DNA from: Erwinia sp. SLM-02
Lineage (GTDB): Bacteria; Pseudomonadota; Gammaproteobacteria; Enterobacterales; Enterobacteriaceae
DNA length: 64,000 nt
Reading direction: 5' to 3'
NCBI RefSeq assembly: GCF_037450285.1
Contig: NZ_JAQISN010000004.1
Location: forward strand, 371,278 to 435,277
Positions 10,198 to 19,681 of the stretch are shown here, piece after piece. Each line of letters opens with the position of its first letter. Position 1 is the stretch's first letter. The translations under genes were made by a program, and so were the position numbers. Under the pieces are notes generated by a model, which was given only the letters and a program-made list of their open reading frames with translations, did not search any database and had not been told where the DNA came from.

Positions 10198-11814
10198 TTA
10201 CAGTTTCGGCCCGGCTTTCACCAGCGCTTCACCGGCTTTGGTGTCGGTGAATTTATCAAAGTTATCAATAAACCGCTGCGCCAGATCGCGCGCCTTCACT
10301 TCCCATTCGGCTTCGCTGCCCCAGGTACAACGGGGATCCAGCAGGTTGCCATCCACACCCGGCAGTGCCAGCGGGATTTCCAGATCGAAGATGGGCAGCG
10401 TCAGGGTATCCGCTTTATCAATTTCGCCGCTTAAAATGGCATTGATAATTGCCCGGGTGTCCTTCAGCGATATGCGTTTACCCGTGCCGTTCCAGCCGGT
10501 ATTCACCAGCCACGCCTGGGCGCCGGCGGCCTTCATCCTTTTTACCAGCACTTCGGCATACTGCGTTGGGTGCAGGGTCAGGAAGGCGGCTCCGAAGCAG
10601 GCAGAGAAGGTCGGTGTCGGCTCGGTGATCCCGCGTTCGGTGCCGGCCAGCTTCGCGGTAAAGCCGGAAAGGAAGTGGTACTGGGTTTGGTCGGCCGTCA
10701 GGCGGGATACCGGGGGCAGCACGCCAAACGCATCGGCGGTGAGGAAAATCACCTTTTTCGCGTGGCCCGCTTTTGATACCGGCTTGGCGATATTGTCGAT
10801 GTGGTAAATCGGGTAAGAAACGCGGGTATTTTCCGTTTTGCTGCCGTCGTCATAGTCTACCGAACCGTCTGCCCGCACCACGACGTTCTCCAGCAGCGCA
10901 TCGCGGCGGATTGCGTGGTAAATTTCGGGTTCGGCCTGCTCGGACAGCTTGATGGTTTTTGCGTAGCAGCCCCCTTCGAAGTTAAACACGCCGTCATCAT
11001 CCCAGCCGTGCTCATCATCGCCAATCAGCCTGCGCCGTGGGTCGGTTGAGAGCGTGGTTTTTCCGGTGCCGGACAGGCCAAAGAATATGGCCACGTCACC
11101 CTGTTCACCCACGTTTGCCGAGCAGTGCATCGAGGCAATGCCCTTCAGCGGCAGCAGGTAGTTCATGATGGAGAACAGGCCTTTCTTCATTTCACCGCCG
11201 TACCAGGTGCCGCCAATCAGCTGCATCTTTTCGGTCAGGTTGAAGGCAACAAAATTTTCCGAATTCAGCCCCTGCTTCAGCCAGTCAGGGTTGGTGCACC
11301 TGGCGCCGTTCATCACCACAAAATCAGGTACAAAGTGAGCCAGACCCTCGGCGTCCGGGCGAATGAACATGTTTTTGACGAAGTGAGCCTGCCAGGCAAC
11401 TTCAGTAATAAAGCGCACGCTCAGGCGGGTGTCGGGGTTAGCACCGCACCAGGTATCCACAACGAACAGGCGCTTTCCGGAAAGCTGACGAGAGACAAGG
11501 GATTTCAGCGATTGCCAGGTTTCCGGTGAAAGCGGGTGGTTATCATTTTTCCCTTTTCCTTCATCGCTCCACCACAGCGTGTTGCACGTGGTTTCATCGC
11601 GAACCAGATACTTATCTTTGGGCGAACGGCCGGTAAAAATTCCGGTATCCACGGCGACGGCACCAGACTGAGTGACGGTGCCGCGTTCGAAACCGGTTAA
11701 ACCGGGTAGGGTTTCTTCCTTAAACAGCGTGTCATAATCGGGATTATGAACCACTTCTACCGTATCAGTGATGCCATAAGCGACGAGGTCCAGCGTGGGC
11801 AGGTCGTTGCGCAT
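10198..11814 (-). CDS. pckA: Phosphoenolpyruvate carboxykinase (ATP)
   Basis: 538 residues (E. coli 540). Converts oxaloacetate and ATP to PEP, CO2 and ADP, the first committed step of gluconeogenesis. The P-loop G-L-S-G-T-G-K-T is at 246-253, the kinase-2 D-D-E-H-G-W motif follows, and the R-x-S-P-K-D substrate-binding segment is near residues 63-68. A good ribosome site (AAAGGAG) precedes the ATG at 11814. The gene stands alone, with a long upstream gap and a shared terminator with envZ downstream. Confidence 0.97.
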   Translation of the reverse strand: MRNDLPTLDLVAYGITDTVEVVHNPDYDTLFKEETLPGLTGFERGTVTQSGAVAVDTGIFTGRSPKDKYLVRDETTCNTLWWSDEGKGKNDNHPLSPETWQSLKSLVSRQLSGKRLFVVDTWCGANPDTRLSVRFITEVAWQAHFVKNMFIRPDAEGLAHFVPDFVVMNGARCTNPDWLKQGLNSENFVAFNLTEKMQLIGGTWYGGEMKKGLFSIMNYLLPLKGIASMHCSANVGEQGDVAIFFGLSGTGKTTLSTDPRRRLIGDDEHGWDDDGVFNFEGGCYAKTIKLSEQAEPEIYHAIRRDALLENVVVRADGSVDYDDGSKTENTRVSYPIYHIDNIAKPVSKAGHAKKVIFLTADAFGVLPPVSRLTADQTQYHFLSGFTAKLAGTERGITEPTPTFSACFGAAFLTLHPTQYAEVLVKRMKAAGAQAWLVNTGWNGTGKRISLKDTRAIINAILSGEIDKADTLTLPIFDLEIPLALPGVDGNLLDPRCTWGSEAEWEVKARDLAQRFIDNFDKFTDTKAGEALVKAGPKL

Positions 11815-12386
11815 GTTACTGCTCCTTTCTCGGTTTTATACCACTTCAGAGTGTAAGTGTATTTCTGTTCCATCACCGTGATATGCCGCAAGTTACCTTT
11901 TGCAGGTCCGGGATCATCACGATCGGGCGCAGTTTACTCTCACCAGCGGAGAGAGAAAGAGGCAGAAGACAGAATTGAGAGACGAAGCATAAATCACTGA
12001 AAACAACCCGTTAGATTGTATTAAACGGGTGTAATATGCGTATCAAAAGGTGATTAGTAGTAATAAAAGAATGCTTTCTGGATGAAGATTTTATCATTTC
12101 ATTAAGGCCTGGTATGACTGGATTTCGCGTAAATACAGCCATCACCCCCTGCTTTGATTGGGAAAACCAATTGATTTTAAAAATTTTTATTAATTATAAG
12201 CCAGCTCCATTGTTGCCGTTGCGGCGAAATTACCGGCGGCAAGCCTTCCCGAATTGCTTTTTAGTGTTAGATCTTTACCGGCAGGCGTTAGCTAACTAAC
12301 GTGCTTAATTAAAAAAAGGGAGCAGTTAACACTGCTCCTTCAGATGACCGTTGAAACGGAATAACAACGTCAGAGATCTCTGCTAA
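11815..12386. other. Gene-free stretch between pckA and hslO
   Basis: 572 bp without a supported gene. It holds the pckA ribosome site and a TATAAA on the minus strand at 11840-11835 that could be a -10 element but is close to the start codon. It also holds an inverted repeat ACCCGTT/AACGGGT (12007-12031), an AT-rich section from about 11990 to 12310, and the hslO terminator. A 61-codon open frame on the plus strand (12114-12299) has no ribosome site and no recognisable product. Confidence 0.6.
12311..12338 (-). terminator. Rho-independent terminator of hslR-hslO
   Basis: Stem GGAGCAGT/ACTGCTCC (12319-12338, loop TAAC), extended by weak pairs. On the minus strand it is followed by a run of seven U (A-run 12311-12317 on plus). 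It lies about 50 nt past the hslO stop. Confidence 0.85.
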
Positions 12387-13265
12387 TCAATGAACCTGTT
12401 CCGCTTCGCCAGCCGAACCCTTGCGAATGGCGGCGATATCTACGGCATCATAAACATAATGCGTACCGCAGTAGTCACAATGCATATCGATCTGACCATC
12501 TTCTTCCAGGATCTGATTCACTTCCGCCTCAGCCAGCGTGGTCAGCACTTCGCCACAACGCTCACGAGAACAGGAGCATTTAAAAATCACGTTTTGCGGA
12601 TCGTAAACGGTGACTTCTTCCTCGTGATACAGACGCCATAGCACCTCGTTGGCCGGCAGGCCGAGCAGCTCTTCGGTTTTAATTGTTTCGGTCAGGGTGG
12701 CGAGGTGATTGAACTCATCCAGGCCAGCATCCTGGGCTGGCAGCACCTGCAGCAGGATCCCTGCCGCGCCGGATAAACCATCGTGCTCACCGGTACGAAT
12801 AAACAGACGCGTTGGCAGCTGCTCAGAACGCATAAAGTAGTCTTCCAGGCAGGCGGCAAGGGTATCGCCCTCCAGGCCAACCACGCCCTGATAGCGCTCA
12901 CCCTCTTTCGGTGAAATGGTGATCACCAGGTAGCCGTTGCCGACCATCTCTTTCAGGCTGCTGCCTTCTGCGATCTCGCCCTGAGTTCGTGCCACGCCGC
13001 GCATTTCCTGCAGATGATTGCCGTTGATCACGACCAGATTCAGCGGACCGTCGCCCTGCAGCTGAACGGTGATATCGCCATCAAACTTCAGCGTGGCGGT
13101 CAGCAGGCTGGTTGCCACCAGCAGCTCACCCAGGATCTGCTGAACCGGCTGCGGGTAATCGTGCCCGCTGATGATATCGCGCCAGGTCTGGGATACGGTG
13201 ACCAGCTCGCCACGCACGGCGTGGTTTTCAAACAGGTAACGGTGCATTTGGTCTTGCTGGGACAT
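12387..13265 (-). CDS. hslO: Redox-regulated holdase chaperone Hsp33
   Basis: 292 residues, the family length. Cytosolic chaperone activated by oxidation and heat; four zinc-binding cysteines form the redox switch. They are visible as C-S-C near residue 231 and C-D-Y-C near 264. The start at 13265 (MSQQDQ) matches homologues; an upstream in-frame ATG at 13292 overlaps the hslR stop and adds nine residues. It is cotranscribed with hslR from a sigma-32-type promoter and followed by a strong terminator. Confidence 0.96.
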   Translation of the reverse strand: MSQQDQMHRYLFENHAVRGELVTVSQTWRDIISGHDYPQPVQQILGELLVATSLLTATLKFDGDITVQLQGDGPLNLVVINGNHLQEMRGVARTQGEIAEGSSLKEMVGNGYLVITISPKEGERYQGVVGLEGDTLAACLEDYFMRSEQLPTRLFIRTGEHDGLSGAAGILLQVLPAQDAGLDEFNHLATLTETIKTEELLGLPANEVLWRLYHEEEVTVYDPQNVIFKCSCSRERCGEVLTTLAEAEVNQILEEDGQIDMHCDYCGTHYVYDAVDIAAIRKGSAGEAEQVH

Positions 13266-13288
13266 ATCTTTTCTCTCGTTATGGCGGG

Positions 13289-13690
13289 TCATGCGTCGCC
13301 AGAATTTTTAAATTTCATCAGATCACGGCGCTCTTTTTTATCCGGTCGCCGGTCAGGATGCGGCATGCTGAGCGCGTTCATTTTTCGCGCCAGCGCCACT
13401 TTTTCCCGTTTTTCGATACTCTGTTCCGTTTCGCGGTACAGCAGCTGTGCTTCCGCTGCCGGCCCACGCTTATCGCTGACGGCCTGAATAACAACCGTGC
13501 GTTCATCGTTACCCTGGCGCAGAGTCAGTTCAGCGGCGACCTCAACCAGCTTGCTCGGTTTGCTGCGCTGACCGTTGTAATGGACTTTACCACCCTCGAT
13601 CATTTCGCGTGCTGCGGCGCGGGTTTTATAAAAACGCGCGGCCCAGAGCCACTTATCAAGCCTGATCCCTTCTGTGGATTTTTCTTTCAT
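13289..13690 (-). CDS. hslR: Ribosome-associated heat shock protein Hsp15
   Basis: 133 residues. S4-type RNA-binding protein that recycles free 50S subunits carrying nascent chains. The S4 domain covers about residues 9-70, beginning I-R-L-D-K-W-L-W-A-A-R-F-Y-K-T-R, followed by a basic C-terminal tail. The start codon follows AGGAGC. It is the first gene of hslR-hslO, about 25 nt downstream of a well-formed heat-shock promoter. Confidence 0.95.
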   Translation of the reverse strand: MKEKSTEGIRLDKWLWAARFYKTRAAAREMIEGGKVHYNGQRSKPSKLVEVAAELTLRQGNDERTVVIQAVSDKRGPAAEAQLLYRETEQSIEKREKVALARKMNALSMPHPDRRPDKKERRDLMKFKNSGDA

Positions 13691-13714
13691 CGCTGCTCCT
13701 GTCGGGAGCCCTTT

Positions 13715-13743
13715 ATGTATGGGCCATTCCCGTTTCTTTCAAG
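13715..13743 (-). promoter_or_regulatory. Sigma-32 (heat shock) promoter of hslR-hslO
   Basis: On the minus strand the -35 box CTTGAAA (13743-13737) and -10 box CCCATACAT (13723-13715) are separated by 13 nt. This matches the RpoH consensus CTTGAAA-N13-15-CCCATNT closely. It lies 24 bp before hslR, in line with the known heat-shock control of hslRO. Confidence 0.75.
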
Positions 13744-13806
13744 TTGCAGGTGGGTATACGTAAAATATGGGGATAATCAGCCTTAAAAATAGCACAGATG
13801 CAGGGG

Positions 13807-15945
13807 TCAGAACATTGGCCGAATGGAGTGGATCTTACCCAGAGAGTGATTGAGGCAGGTGTCGTAATAGCGATGGATTTCCTGCAGGCGAATGCGATTG
13901 CGGTTCATCCGGCGCAGGGCCAGCAGCAGATTTATCGTCAGGGTTGCAGCCAGAATCAGCAGCAGCAGGCTGGTACCGAGATAGCGCCAGAGGGTAATGG
14001 AATTCGGTTCGCTGTGCAGGGCAATATGCCGGGTGCCGTTCGCATCGGTAGAAATATTGGTGACGATACCGTTCGCGGTAAACGGCGTTTGTAGCAGCAT
14101 TCCCGCCAGGCGCTGCAGCTCCGGCCACTGATCGGGCGCATTGTAATCAAACAGGGAAACGGACGGTGCCGGGTGGCTGACCAGGGTACGGCCTTCATCG
14201 CTGTAGATCAAAAATCCTCCCGGAGGCGGGCTGTTAAGCATTTCCGCCGCGCGCCGCGTTTCGCGATAGAAGAATGTCGAGGTGGCCGTATTCACCAGAT
14301 TTTCCAGCGCCTCAGCGCTCACCGGGCGCAGCAGTACGTTCATGCCGCTCAGCGCCCCTGAATTGGCGCGACGCACCAGCGTGGTCCAGTCTTTGGCGTT
14401 CCCCAGGTTGACCAGGGCGTTTTTTAAACGTACGCAGTCCAGCTTCTGGCTGCATAAATCCTGTGTTTTTATAACGATATCCGAAAAATCATCCAGCAGG
14501 ATCATGCCGGATTTCTGAATCGCCGTGGCCAGCTGTGGATTCAGTTTCGGGTCGGTATTGGTTTGTGGATGGAGCTGCTGGCGAGTGGTGTCCAGCAGTG
14601 CCGTCGCTTTATCAATAATATCTGACTGCGGCAGAGGCAGGGGAGGGGCGTTATTCCAGTACAGCGCCGAGCAGTCAAATGGCATAAAGGCGTAGCTGCG
14701 ATTACCCTGATAGGCCGCCGGAATGGAGCACATGCCGGTCCCCTTTACCTTGAGGCTGTCACCGACGTGCAGCGTCGTTTTTTCCAGGTCGGCAACCTGG
14801 GTCACCTGCAGACTGTCGGTGCCTTTAATCCAGGCCATGCTGAGCTTGAGCGGCATGCTGAGGGGGATGAGCGCAATCAGCAGCGTCATTACCACCAGCG
14901 CGCAGCCGGCCAGCACCACGTTCTTTCGCCAGCGCTGGAGAGGGAAATTACGCACTTCATCCTGCAGCGAGAGGAATCGGCCCTGACGAACAACGTGTCG
15001 GTTGAGGTAGATATCGATTTCAGTGGGTTGCCCGAGATCGTGCGCCAGATAATCCTGCCAGTGTGCGGGATAAATCAGATCGATACTGCCCAGCGAGATA
15101 TTACTTGCCTGCCCCTGATTCGATTCGCCAAACAGACCCCAGCGCTTTGGTGCGCCTCTCAGGCAGTGTATTTCGCGCAGATCGCTGTCCGTCGGGCGGC
15201 GGTACAGGAACCAGCCGCTCACCAGCGTCATGGTGATACCGGCCAGAACCAGCCACGGCGTCAGCATAACGGGGCTGATCAGGCTAAAGAAGAACAGCAG
15301 CAGAGCCGTGCCAATCACCAGCGCTTCCCGTGTGCCTTCCGGGCGGCTTAATGCGTACTCTTCCGGGCTTTCTTTGCGGACGCTGAGTAACTCAATCTGC
15401 TCGCTTTCCGCTTTACGGATCGAGGCATTCTGCGCAGTGCTTCGCGGTACCGGGGCTAAGACGGGGGCATCCCAGTTGTACTCCGTCATCACATGGCCGT
15501 TCAGTGAGATGACCAGCGGGACAGTCTGCGTTTTGATTAACTCAACGTAGTTCTCGTCGGTGATGTACTGCTCCCACTGCGGGGGCAGGTGAACCTCGAC
15601 CGCATCCAGGTAATAGCGCCATTTATGCGGTTCATCCGTAGACAGGCCGTAGCGCGTGATAGCGCGGGTCACGGGATAGACATTATTGCTTTGTGAAGTC
15701 AGCACCAGCTCTTCCTGAGTGCTGCTGGCACCGGTAGGCAAAATTGCGGCACGGCTGCGGGCCAGGGATGACAGGTAGCGTTCAACGGCCGCGCGCTCTT
15801 CGTCGCTCAGCTTACGTTGAGGGGGGCTCAAAAATGGCACGGGCTTAGCCAGCGGTGAACGGCGGCGTAGTGCATACCACAATACACCACCCGCTACGAC
15901 TGAGCAGGCCAGCGTTGCAAGCAAGATGCTAACGAGTGTGCTCAT
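13807..15945 (-). CDS. igaA: Envelope stress (Rcs) repressor IgaA/YrfF
   Basis: 712 residues (E. coli YrfF 711). Inner-membrane protein that keeps the Rcs phosphorelay off through contact with RcsD and senses RcsF. Predicted membrane segments lie at about 5-25, a pair at about 210-250, one near 345-370 and a C-terminal one near 655-680. The large loop between the last two is periplasmic. A strong AAGGGGAGC ribosome site precedes the start. It is divergent from nudE, as in E. coli. Essential in wild-type enterics by family knowledge. Confidence 0.93.
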   Translation of the reverse strand: MSTLVSILLATLACSVVAGGVLWYALRRRSPLAKPVPFLSPPQRKLSDEERAAVERYLSSLARSRAAILPTGASSTQEELVLTSQSNNVYPVTRAITRYGLSTDEPHKWRYYLDAVEVHLPPQWEQYITDENYVELIKTQTVPLVISLNGHVMTEYNWDAPVLAPVPRSTAQNASIRKAESEQIELLSVRKESPEEYALSRPEGTREALVIGTALLLFFFSLISPVMLTPWLVLAGITMTLVSGWFLYRRPTDSDLREIHCLRGAPKRWGLFGESNQGQASNISLGSIDLIYPAHWQDYLAHDLGQPTEIDIYLNRHVVRQGRFLSLQDEVRNFPLQRWRKNVVLAGCALVVMTLLIALIPLSMPLKLSMAWIKGTDSLQVTQVADLEKTTLHVGDSLKVKGTGMCSIPAAYQGNRSYAFMPFDCSALYWNNAPPLPLPQSDIIDKATALLDTTRQQLHPQTNTDPKLNPQLATAIQKSGMILLDDFSDIVIKTQDLCSQKLDCVRLKNALVNLGNAKDWTTLVRRANSGALSGMNVLLRPVSAEALENLVNTATSTFFYRETRRAAEMLNSPPPGGFLIYSDEGRTLVSHPAPSVSLFDYNAPDQWPELQRLAGMLLQTPFTANGIVTNISTDANGTRHIALHSEPNSITLWRYLGTSLLLLILAATLTINLLLALRRMNRNRIRLQEIHRYYDTCLNHSLGKIHSIRPMF

Positions 15946-16347
15946 GCTCCCCTTATTCCTGCCACAGTGCTCCTGTTACGGTTCTGGTGTAAGGCTTCGG
16001 TCATATCTAACCCAATAAGGGCGGGTTAAGATCGTGCTGACAGTCAGCGTTTAAAACACAAAAATTAATAAAAATCATAATATTAAAATTACAGCATGCC
16101 TTTCCTTGCTTAAATCTTACCAGGCATTTGCATGATTAAGAATCGGTATAATCCTATTTGCCACAGCTAAGATTGACTTTCATTAAAAGATTTTCCTCAT
16201 ATTAACAATGATTTGTTATAAATAAGCAAAATGATCCGTGCGATGATTGGCTTCCTGATGCGGCTACCGCACAATAGTGTTAATACGGTCAGCGTTCATT
16301 CCTGAACGAACGATGGCGCTTATCTTCGGCTTATTCCTGGGGCCCTT
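15946..16347. other. AT-rich divergent promoter region igaA/nudE
   Basis: 402 bp with no supported gene. It must contain the start signals of igaA (-) and nudE (+). It is conspicuously AT-rich from about 16045 to 16240, with a TATAAT at 16147-16152 on the plus strand lacking a well-spaced -35. A 16-bp inverted repeat CGTTCA-N4-TGAACG (16293-16308) lies 40 bp before nudE. Confidence 0.6.
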
Positions 16348-16914
16348 ATGACCAGACAATTACAGAAACCTGAAATTCTTAACGTTGAGGCCGTTGCCCG
16401 CTCGCGGTTGTTTACCGTGGAAGCCGTTGATCTGGCCTTCAGCAACGGTGCCCGGCGTGTCTACGAGCGGATGCGTCCCACTGACCGTGAAGCCGTGATG
16501 ATTGTGCCCATTATCGACAATCACCTGATCCTGATTCAGGAGTATGCGGTGGGCCTGGAAAGCTATGAACTTGGTTTCCCCAAGGGGCTGATCGATCCGG
16601 GTGAAACGCCGTTTGAAGCGGCGAATCGCGAGCTGAAAGAAGAGGCAGGCTTTGGGGCGCATCAGCTGGAACAGCTGGGCAAGCTCACCATGGCCCCTTC
16701 CTATTTTTCCAGCCAGATGAATATTGTGGTGGCCGAAGGCCTCTATCCGGAAAAACTGGAAGGGGATGAACCCGAACCGCTGCCGCAGCTGCGCTGGCCG
16801 CTGGACAATATGCTGGCACTGCTGGAAGAGCCCGACTTCCGCGAAGCGCGTAACGTCAGCGCCTTGTTCCTGGTGCGGGAATGGTTGGTGAAGCAGGGGC
16901 GTCTCAGCTACTGA
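16348..16914 (+). CDS. nudE: ADP compounds hydrolase NudE (Nudix)
   Basis: 188 residues (family 186). Mg-dependent Nudix hydrolase that cleaves ADP-ribose, Ap3A and NADH to AMP products. A complete Nudix box is visible near residues 90-112: G-L-I-D-P-G-E, then R-E-L-K-E-E-A-G. It is divergent from igaA and convergent with mrcA, with a shared terminator. Confidence 0.94.
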   Translation: MTRQLQKPEILNVEAVARSRLFTVEAVDLAFSNGARRVYERMRPTDREAVMIVPIIDNHLILIQEYAVGLESYELGFPKGLIDPGETPFEAANRELKEEAGFGAHQLEQLGKLTMAPSYFSSQMNIVVAEGLYPEKLEGDEPEPLPQLRWPLDNMLALLEEPDFREARNVSALFLVREWLVKQGRLSY

Positions 16915-16952
16915 TCCGGATGGGAGTGTCGTCATATCACTGCGTTCTGACC

Positions 16953-16985
16953 AAAAAAAAAGAAGCCGGATTTCTCCGGCTTCTT
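16953..16985 (-). terminator. Terminator between nudE and mrcA
   Basis: An 11-bp perfect stem (16960-16985, loop TTTC) with sequence GAAGCCGGA/TCCGGCTTC at its core. The A-run at 16953-16961 gives the minus strand a U-tract, so it terminates mrcA. It may also stop nudE transcripts. Confidence 0.88.
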
Positions 16986-17008
16986 CGTTGTTAAGGCGCA
17001 AAAAACAA

Positions 17009-19564
17009 TCAGAACAGTTCGTGGGTTTCGCCATTATCCATCAGCGTGGTACCCACATCATGTACCGAGTATTCGGTCGGCTGCGTACCATTGATAAAGT
17101 ACTCCTGACGCGTGTTACCGCCGCCGTTGGCCAGTTTGCCGGTGCTGCGATCGATGGTCACTGATACGATGCCTTCCGGCGGCGTCAGCGGCTGGACCGG
17201 TACGCCATCCAGCGCGGCCTGCATGTACTCATCCCAGGCCGGCTGGGCGCTCTTCGCACCGCCTTCATAGCCGGAAATCTGATCTTTAATCGCGCCGGAA
17301 GCCGTGCTGCGGCCAAGATCGCGGCGATGATCGTCAAAGCCAATCCACACTGACGTCACCACGCCAGGGCCGTAGCCGGAGAACCATGCATCTTTCGAGC
17401 TGTTGGTTGTTCCTGTCTTACCGCCAATGTCGTTGCGCTTCAGGTCGCGCCCGGCACGCCAGCCGGTACCCATCCAGCCCGGTTCACCGAAAATGTTCGA
17501 GTTCAACGCGCTTTTGATCAGGAACGACAGCGGCGTGTTGATCACGTGCGGTGCGTACTGCTGGTCGCCGTCCTGCTGGACCTGCTGCTGGGTCACCTGT
17601 TCAAGCTGAGGCTGCGGTACGGCATCGGTTTTACCTTCCTGCGAAACCGCAACGTTTTCCACGCTGTCTTCGCTCAGCGCCACCGCTTTTTGCGTTTCGC
17701 CGTAGATGACCGGCAGATTGCATTCCGGACAGGCCACTTTCGGCTTCGCTTCAAACACGTGGTTGCCCGCTTCGTCATCAATACGGGTGATGAAGTAAGG
17801 GTCGACCAGGAAACCGCCGTTGGCCATCACCGAATAGCCGCGCACCATCTGCAGCGGCGTGAAGGATGCTGAACCCAGCGCCAGAGATTCAGTATGGACA
17901 ATGTTTTGCGCCGGGAAGCCAAAGCGCTGCAGGTATTCCGCAGCATAGTCGACGCCCATGGCGCGCATGGCGCGGACCATCACCACGTTCTTCGACTCAC
18001 CCAGCCCCTGACGCAGGCGAATCGGGCCCGCGTAGGTGTTTGGTGAGTTTTTAGGACGCCAGTCGGCACCGGCACCGGCATCCCAGCGGGAAATCGGCAG
18101 GTCGTTCAGGATCGATGCCAGCGTCAGGCCACGATCCATCGCCGCCGTATAGAGGAATGGTTTGATGTTCGAACCGACCTGGCGCAGTGCCTGGGTGGCG
18201 CGGTTGAACTTGCTCAGCGTGAAATCAAATCCACCGACCAGTGCACGTACTGAACCATCGTGAGGATCGAGCGACACCAGCGAGGAGTTAACGTCAGGCA
18301 CCTGCGACAGCATCCAGCCGTTATCCATCTGACGTACCCAGATCTGCTGGCCCGGCTGTAATACCTGGTTCACGGCGCGCGGGGTGGCACCCTGCAGCGT
18401 ATCGGACTTGAACGGGCGCGCCCAGCGCACGGCATCCAGATTCAGATCCGTGGTGCTGCCGTCGCGCATTTGCACCGTGGCGGAATCGCTACTGCTCTGC
18501 GTGACGACCGCCGGGAACAAAGGACCGTACACCGGCAGAGACTTCAGCGTTTTCAGAATTTCAGCCTGGCCCCAGGCCGGTTCACCCGCTTTCCACAGCT
18601 CGCTGGCCGGGCCGCGATAGCCGTGGCGCATATCGTATGCCAGCACGTTGTCCTGCACCGACTTTTGCGCCGCCAGCTGGAGCTTACGGGTAACGGTGGT
18701 GTACACCTTGTAGCCGTCGTTGTAGGCATCCTCACCGTAACGTTTCACCATTTCCTGGCGCACCATCTCGGTCAGATACGGGGCCGAGAAGGCAATTTCC
18801 GGTGCGTGATAGTTGGCCACCAGCGGCGTGTTACGGGCCTCGTCATACTGCGACTGCGTAATGTAATGCTGGTCCAGCATACGTGCCAGCACGGTGTTAC
18901 GGCGCTGTACGGCGCGTTCGTGGGAGTAAAGCGGGTTGAAGGTTGACGGTGCTTTAGGCAGGCCGGCAATCATCGCCATCTCACTCAGCGACAGCTGCTC
19001 AACGTTTTTACCAAAGTAAACCTGAGCCGCAGCACCGACGCCATAGGCGCGATAGCCGAGGTAGATTTTGTTCAGGTACAGCTCAAGGATCTCATCTTTG
19101 CTCATCATCTGCTCGATGCGAACGGCAAGAAAGACCTCTTTGATTTTACGCAGCAGGGTTTTTTCCGGGCTGAGGAAGAAGTTACGCGCCAGCTGCTGGG
19201 TAATGGTACTGGCCCCCTGCGAGGCATGACCGGACACCAGCGCGATACTGGCAGCACGGAAAATACCAATCGGGTCGACACCGTGATGCTCATAGAAACG
19301 GCTGTCTTCGGTGGCGATAAACGCCTTCACCATGGTCGGGGGGATTTGTTGCAGGGTCAGCGGGATACGGCGTTTTTCTCCGTACTGCGCGATAAGCTCA
19401 TTATCGGCACTGTAGACCTGCATTGGCGTCTGCAGACGCACGTCTTTCAGCGTGGCGACGTCAGGGAGCTGAGGCTCTATGTATTTGTATAAACCATAGA
19501 TCGAGCCGGCTCCCAGCAAGATGCAACACACTGCAAGGATCAATAAATACTTTACGAACTTCAC
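17009..19564 (-). CDS. mrcA: Penicillin-binding protein 1A
   Basis: 851 residues (E. coli 850). Bifunctional peptidoglycan synthase anchored by an N-terminal membrane segment (about residues 7-27). The glycosyltransferase domain has catalytic E86 in T-E-D-S-R-F-Y. The transpeptidase domain has nucleophile S465 in S-N-I-K, an S-K-N motif and K-T-G-T. An OB-like insert lies between the two domains. It is divergent from hofM across 117 bp, as in E. coli. Confidence 0.97.
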   Translation of the reverse strand: MKFVKYLLILAVCCILLGAGSIYGLYKYIEPQLPDVATLKDVRLQTPMQVYSADNELIAQYGEKRRIPLTLQQIPPTMVKAFIATEDSRFYEHHGVDPIGIFRAASIALVSGHASQGASTITQQLARNFFLSPEKTLLRKIKEVFLAVRIEQMMSKDEILELYLNKIYLGYRAYGVGAAAQVYFGKNVEQLSLSEMAMIAGLPKAPSTFNPLYSHERAVQRRNTVLARMLDQHYITQSQYDEARNTPLVANYHAPEIAFSAPYLTEMVRQEMVKRYGEDAYNDGYKVYTTVTRKLQLAAQKSVQDNVLAYDMRHGYRGPASELWKAGEPAWGQAEILKTLKSLPVYGPLFPAVVTQSSSDSATVQMRDGSTTDLNLDAVRWARPFKSDTLQGATPRAVNQVLQPGQQIWVRQMDNGWMLSQVPDVNSSLVSLDPHDGSVRALVGGFDFTLSKFNRATQALRQVGSNIKPFLYTAAMDRGLTLASILNDLPISRWDAGAGADWRPKNSPNTYAGPIRLRQGLGESKNVVMVRAMRAMGVDYAAEYLQRFGFPAQNIVHTESLALGSASFTPLQMVRGYSVMANGGFLVDPYFITRIDDEAGNHVFEAKPKVACPECNLPVIYGETQKAVALSEDSVENVAVSQEGKTDAVPQPQLEQVTQQQVQQDGDQQYAPHVINTPLSFLIKSALNSNIFGEPGWMGTGWRAGRDLKRNDIGGKTGTTNSSKDAWFSGYGPGVVTSVWIGFDDHRRDLGRSTASGAIKDQISGYEGGAKSAQPAWDEYMQAALDGVPVQPLTPPEGIVSVTIDRSTGKLANGGGNTRQEYFINGTQPTEYSVHDVGTTLMDNGETHELF

Positions 19565-19681
19565 CTGATATTTCCCATTAAGAGTCGATTGGGCAGTTTA
19601 TAAACAATCGCGCGGTAGTATAAAGGCAAGCCAGTACCTTGGATACGTCCTTTTGTAACTGACGATAAGGAGATTCCGTCA

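Noticed and set aside
12114..12299. 61-codon open frame between pckA and hslO
   Set aside because: No ribosome site, AT-rich, no similarity to a known small protein.
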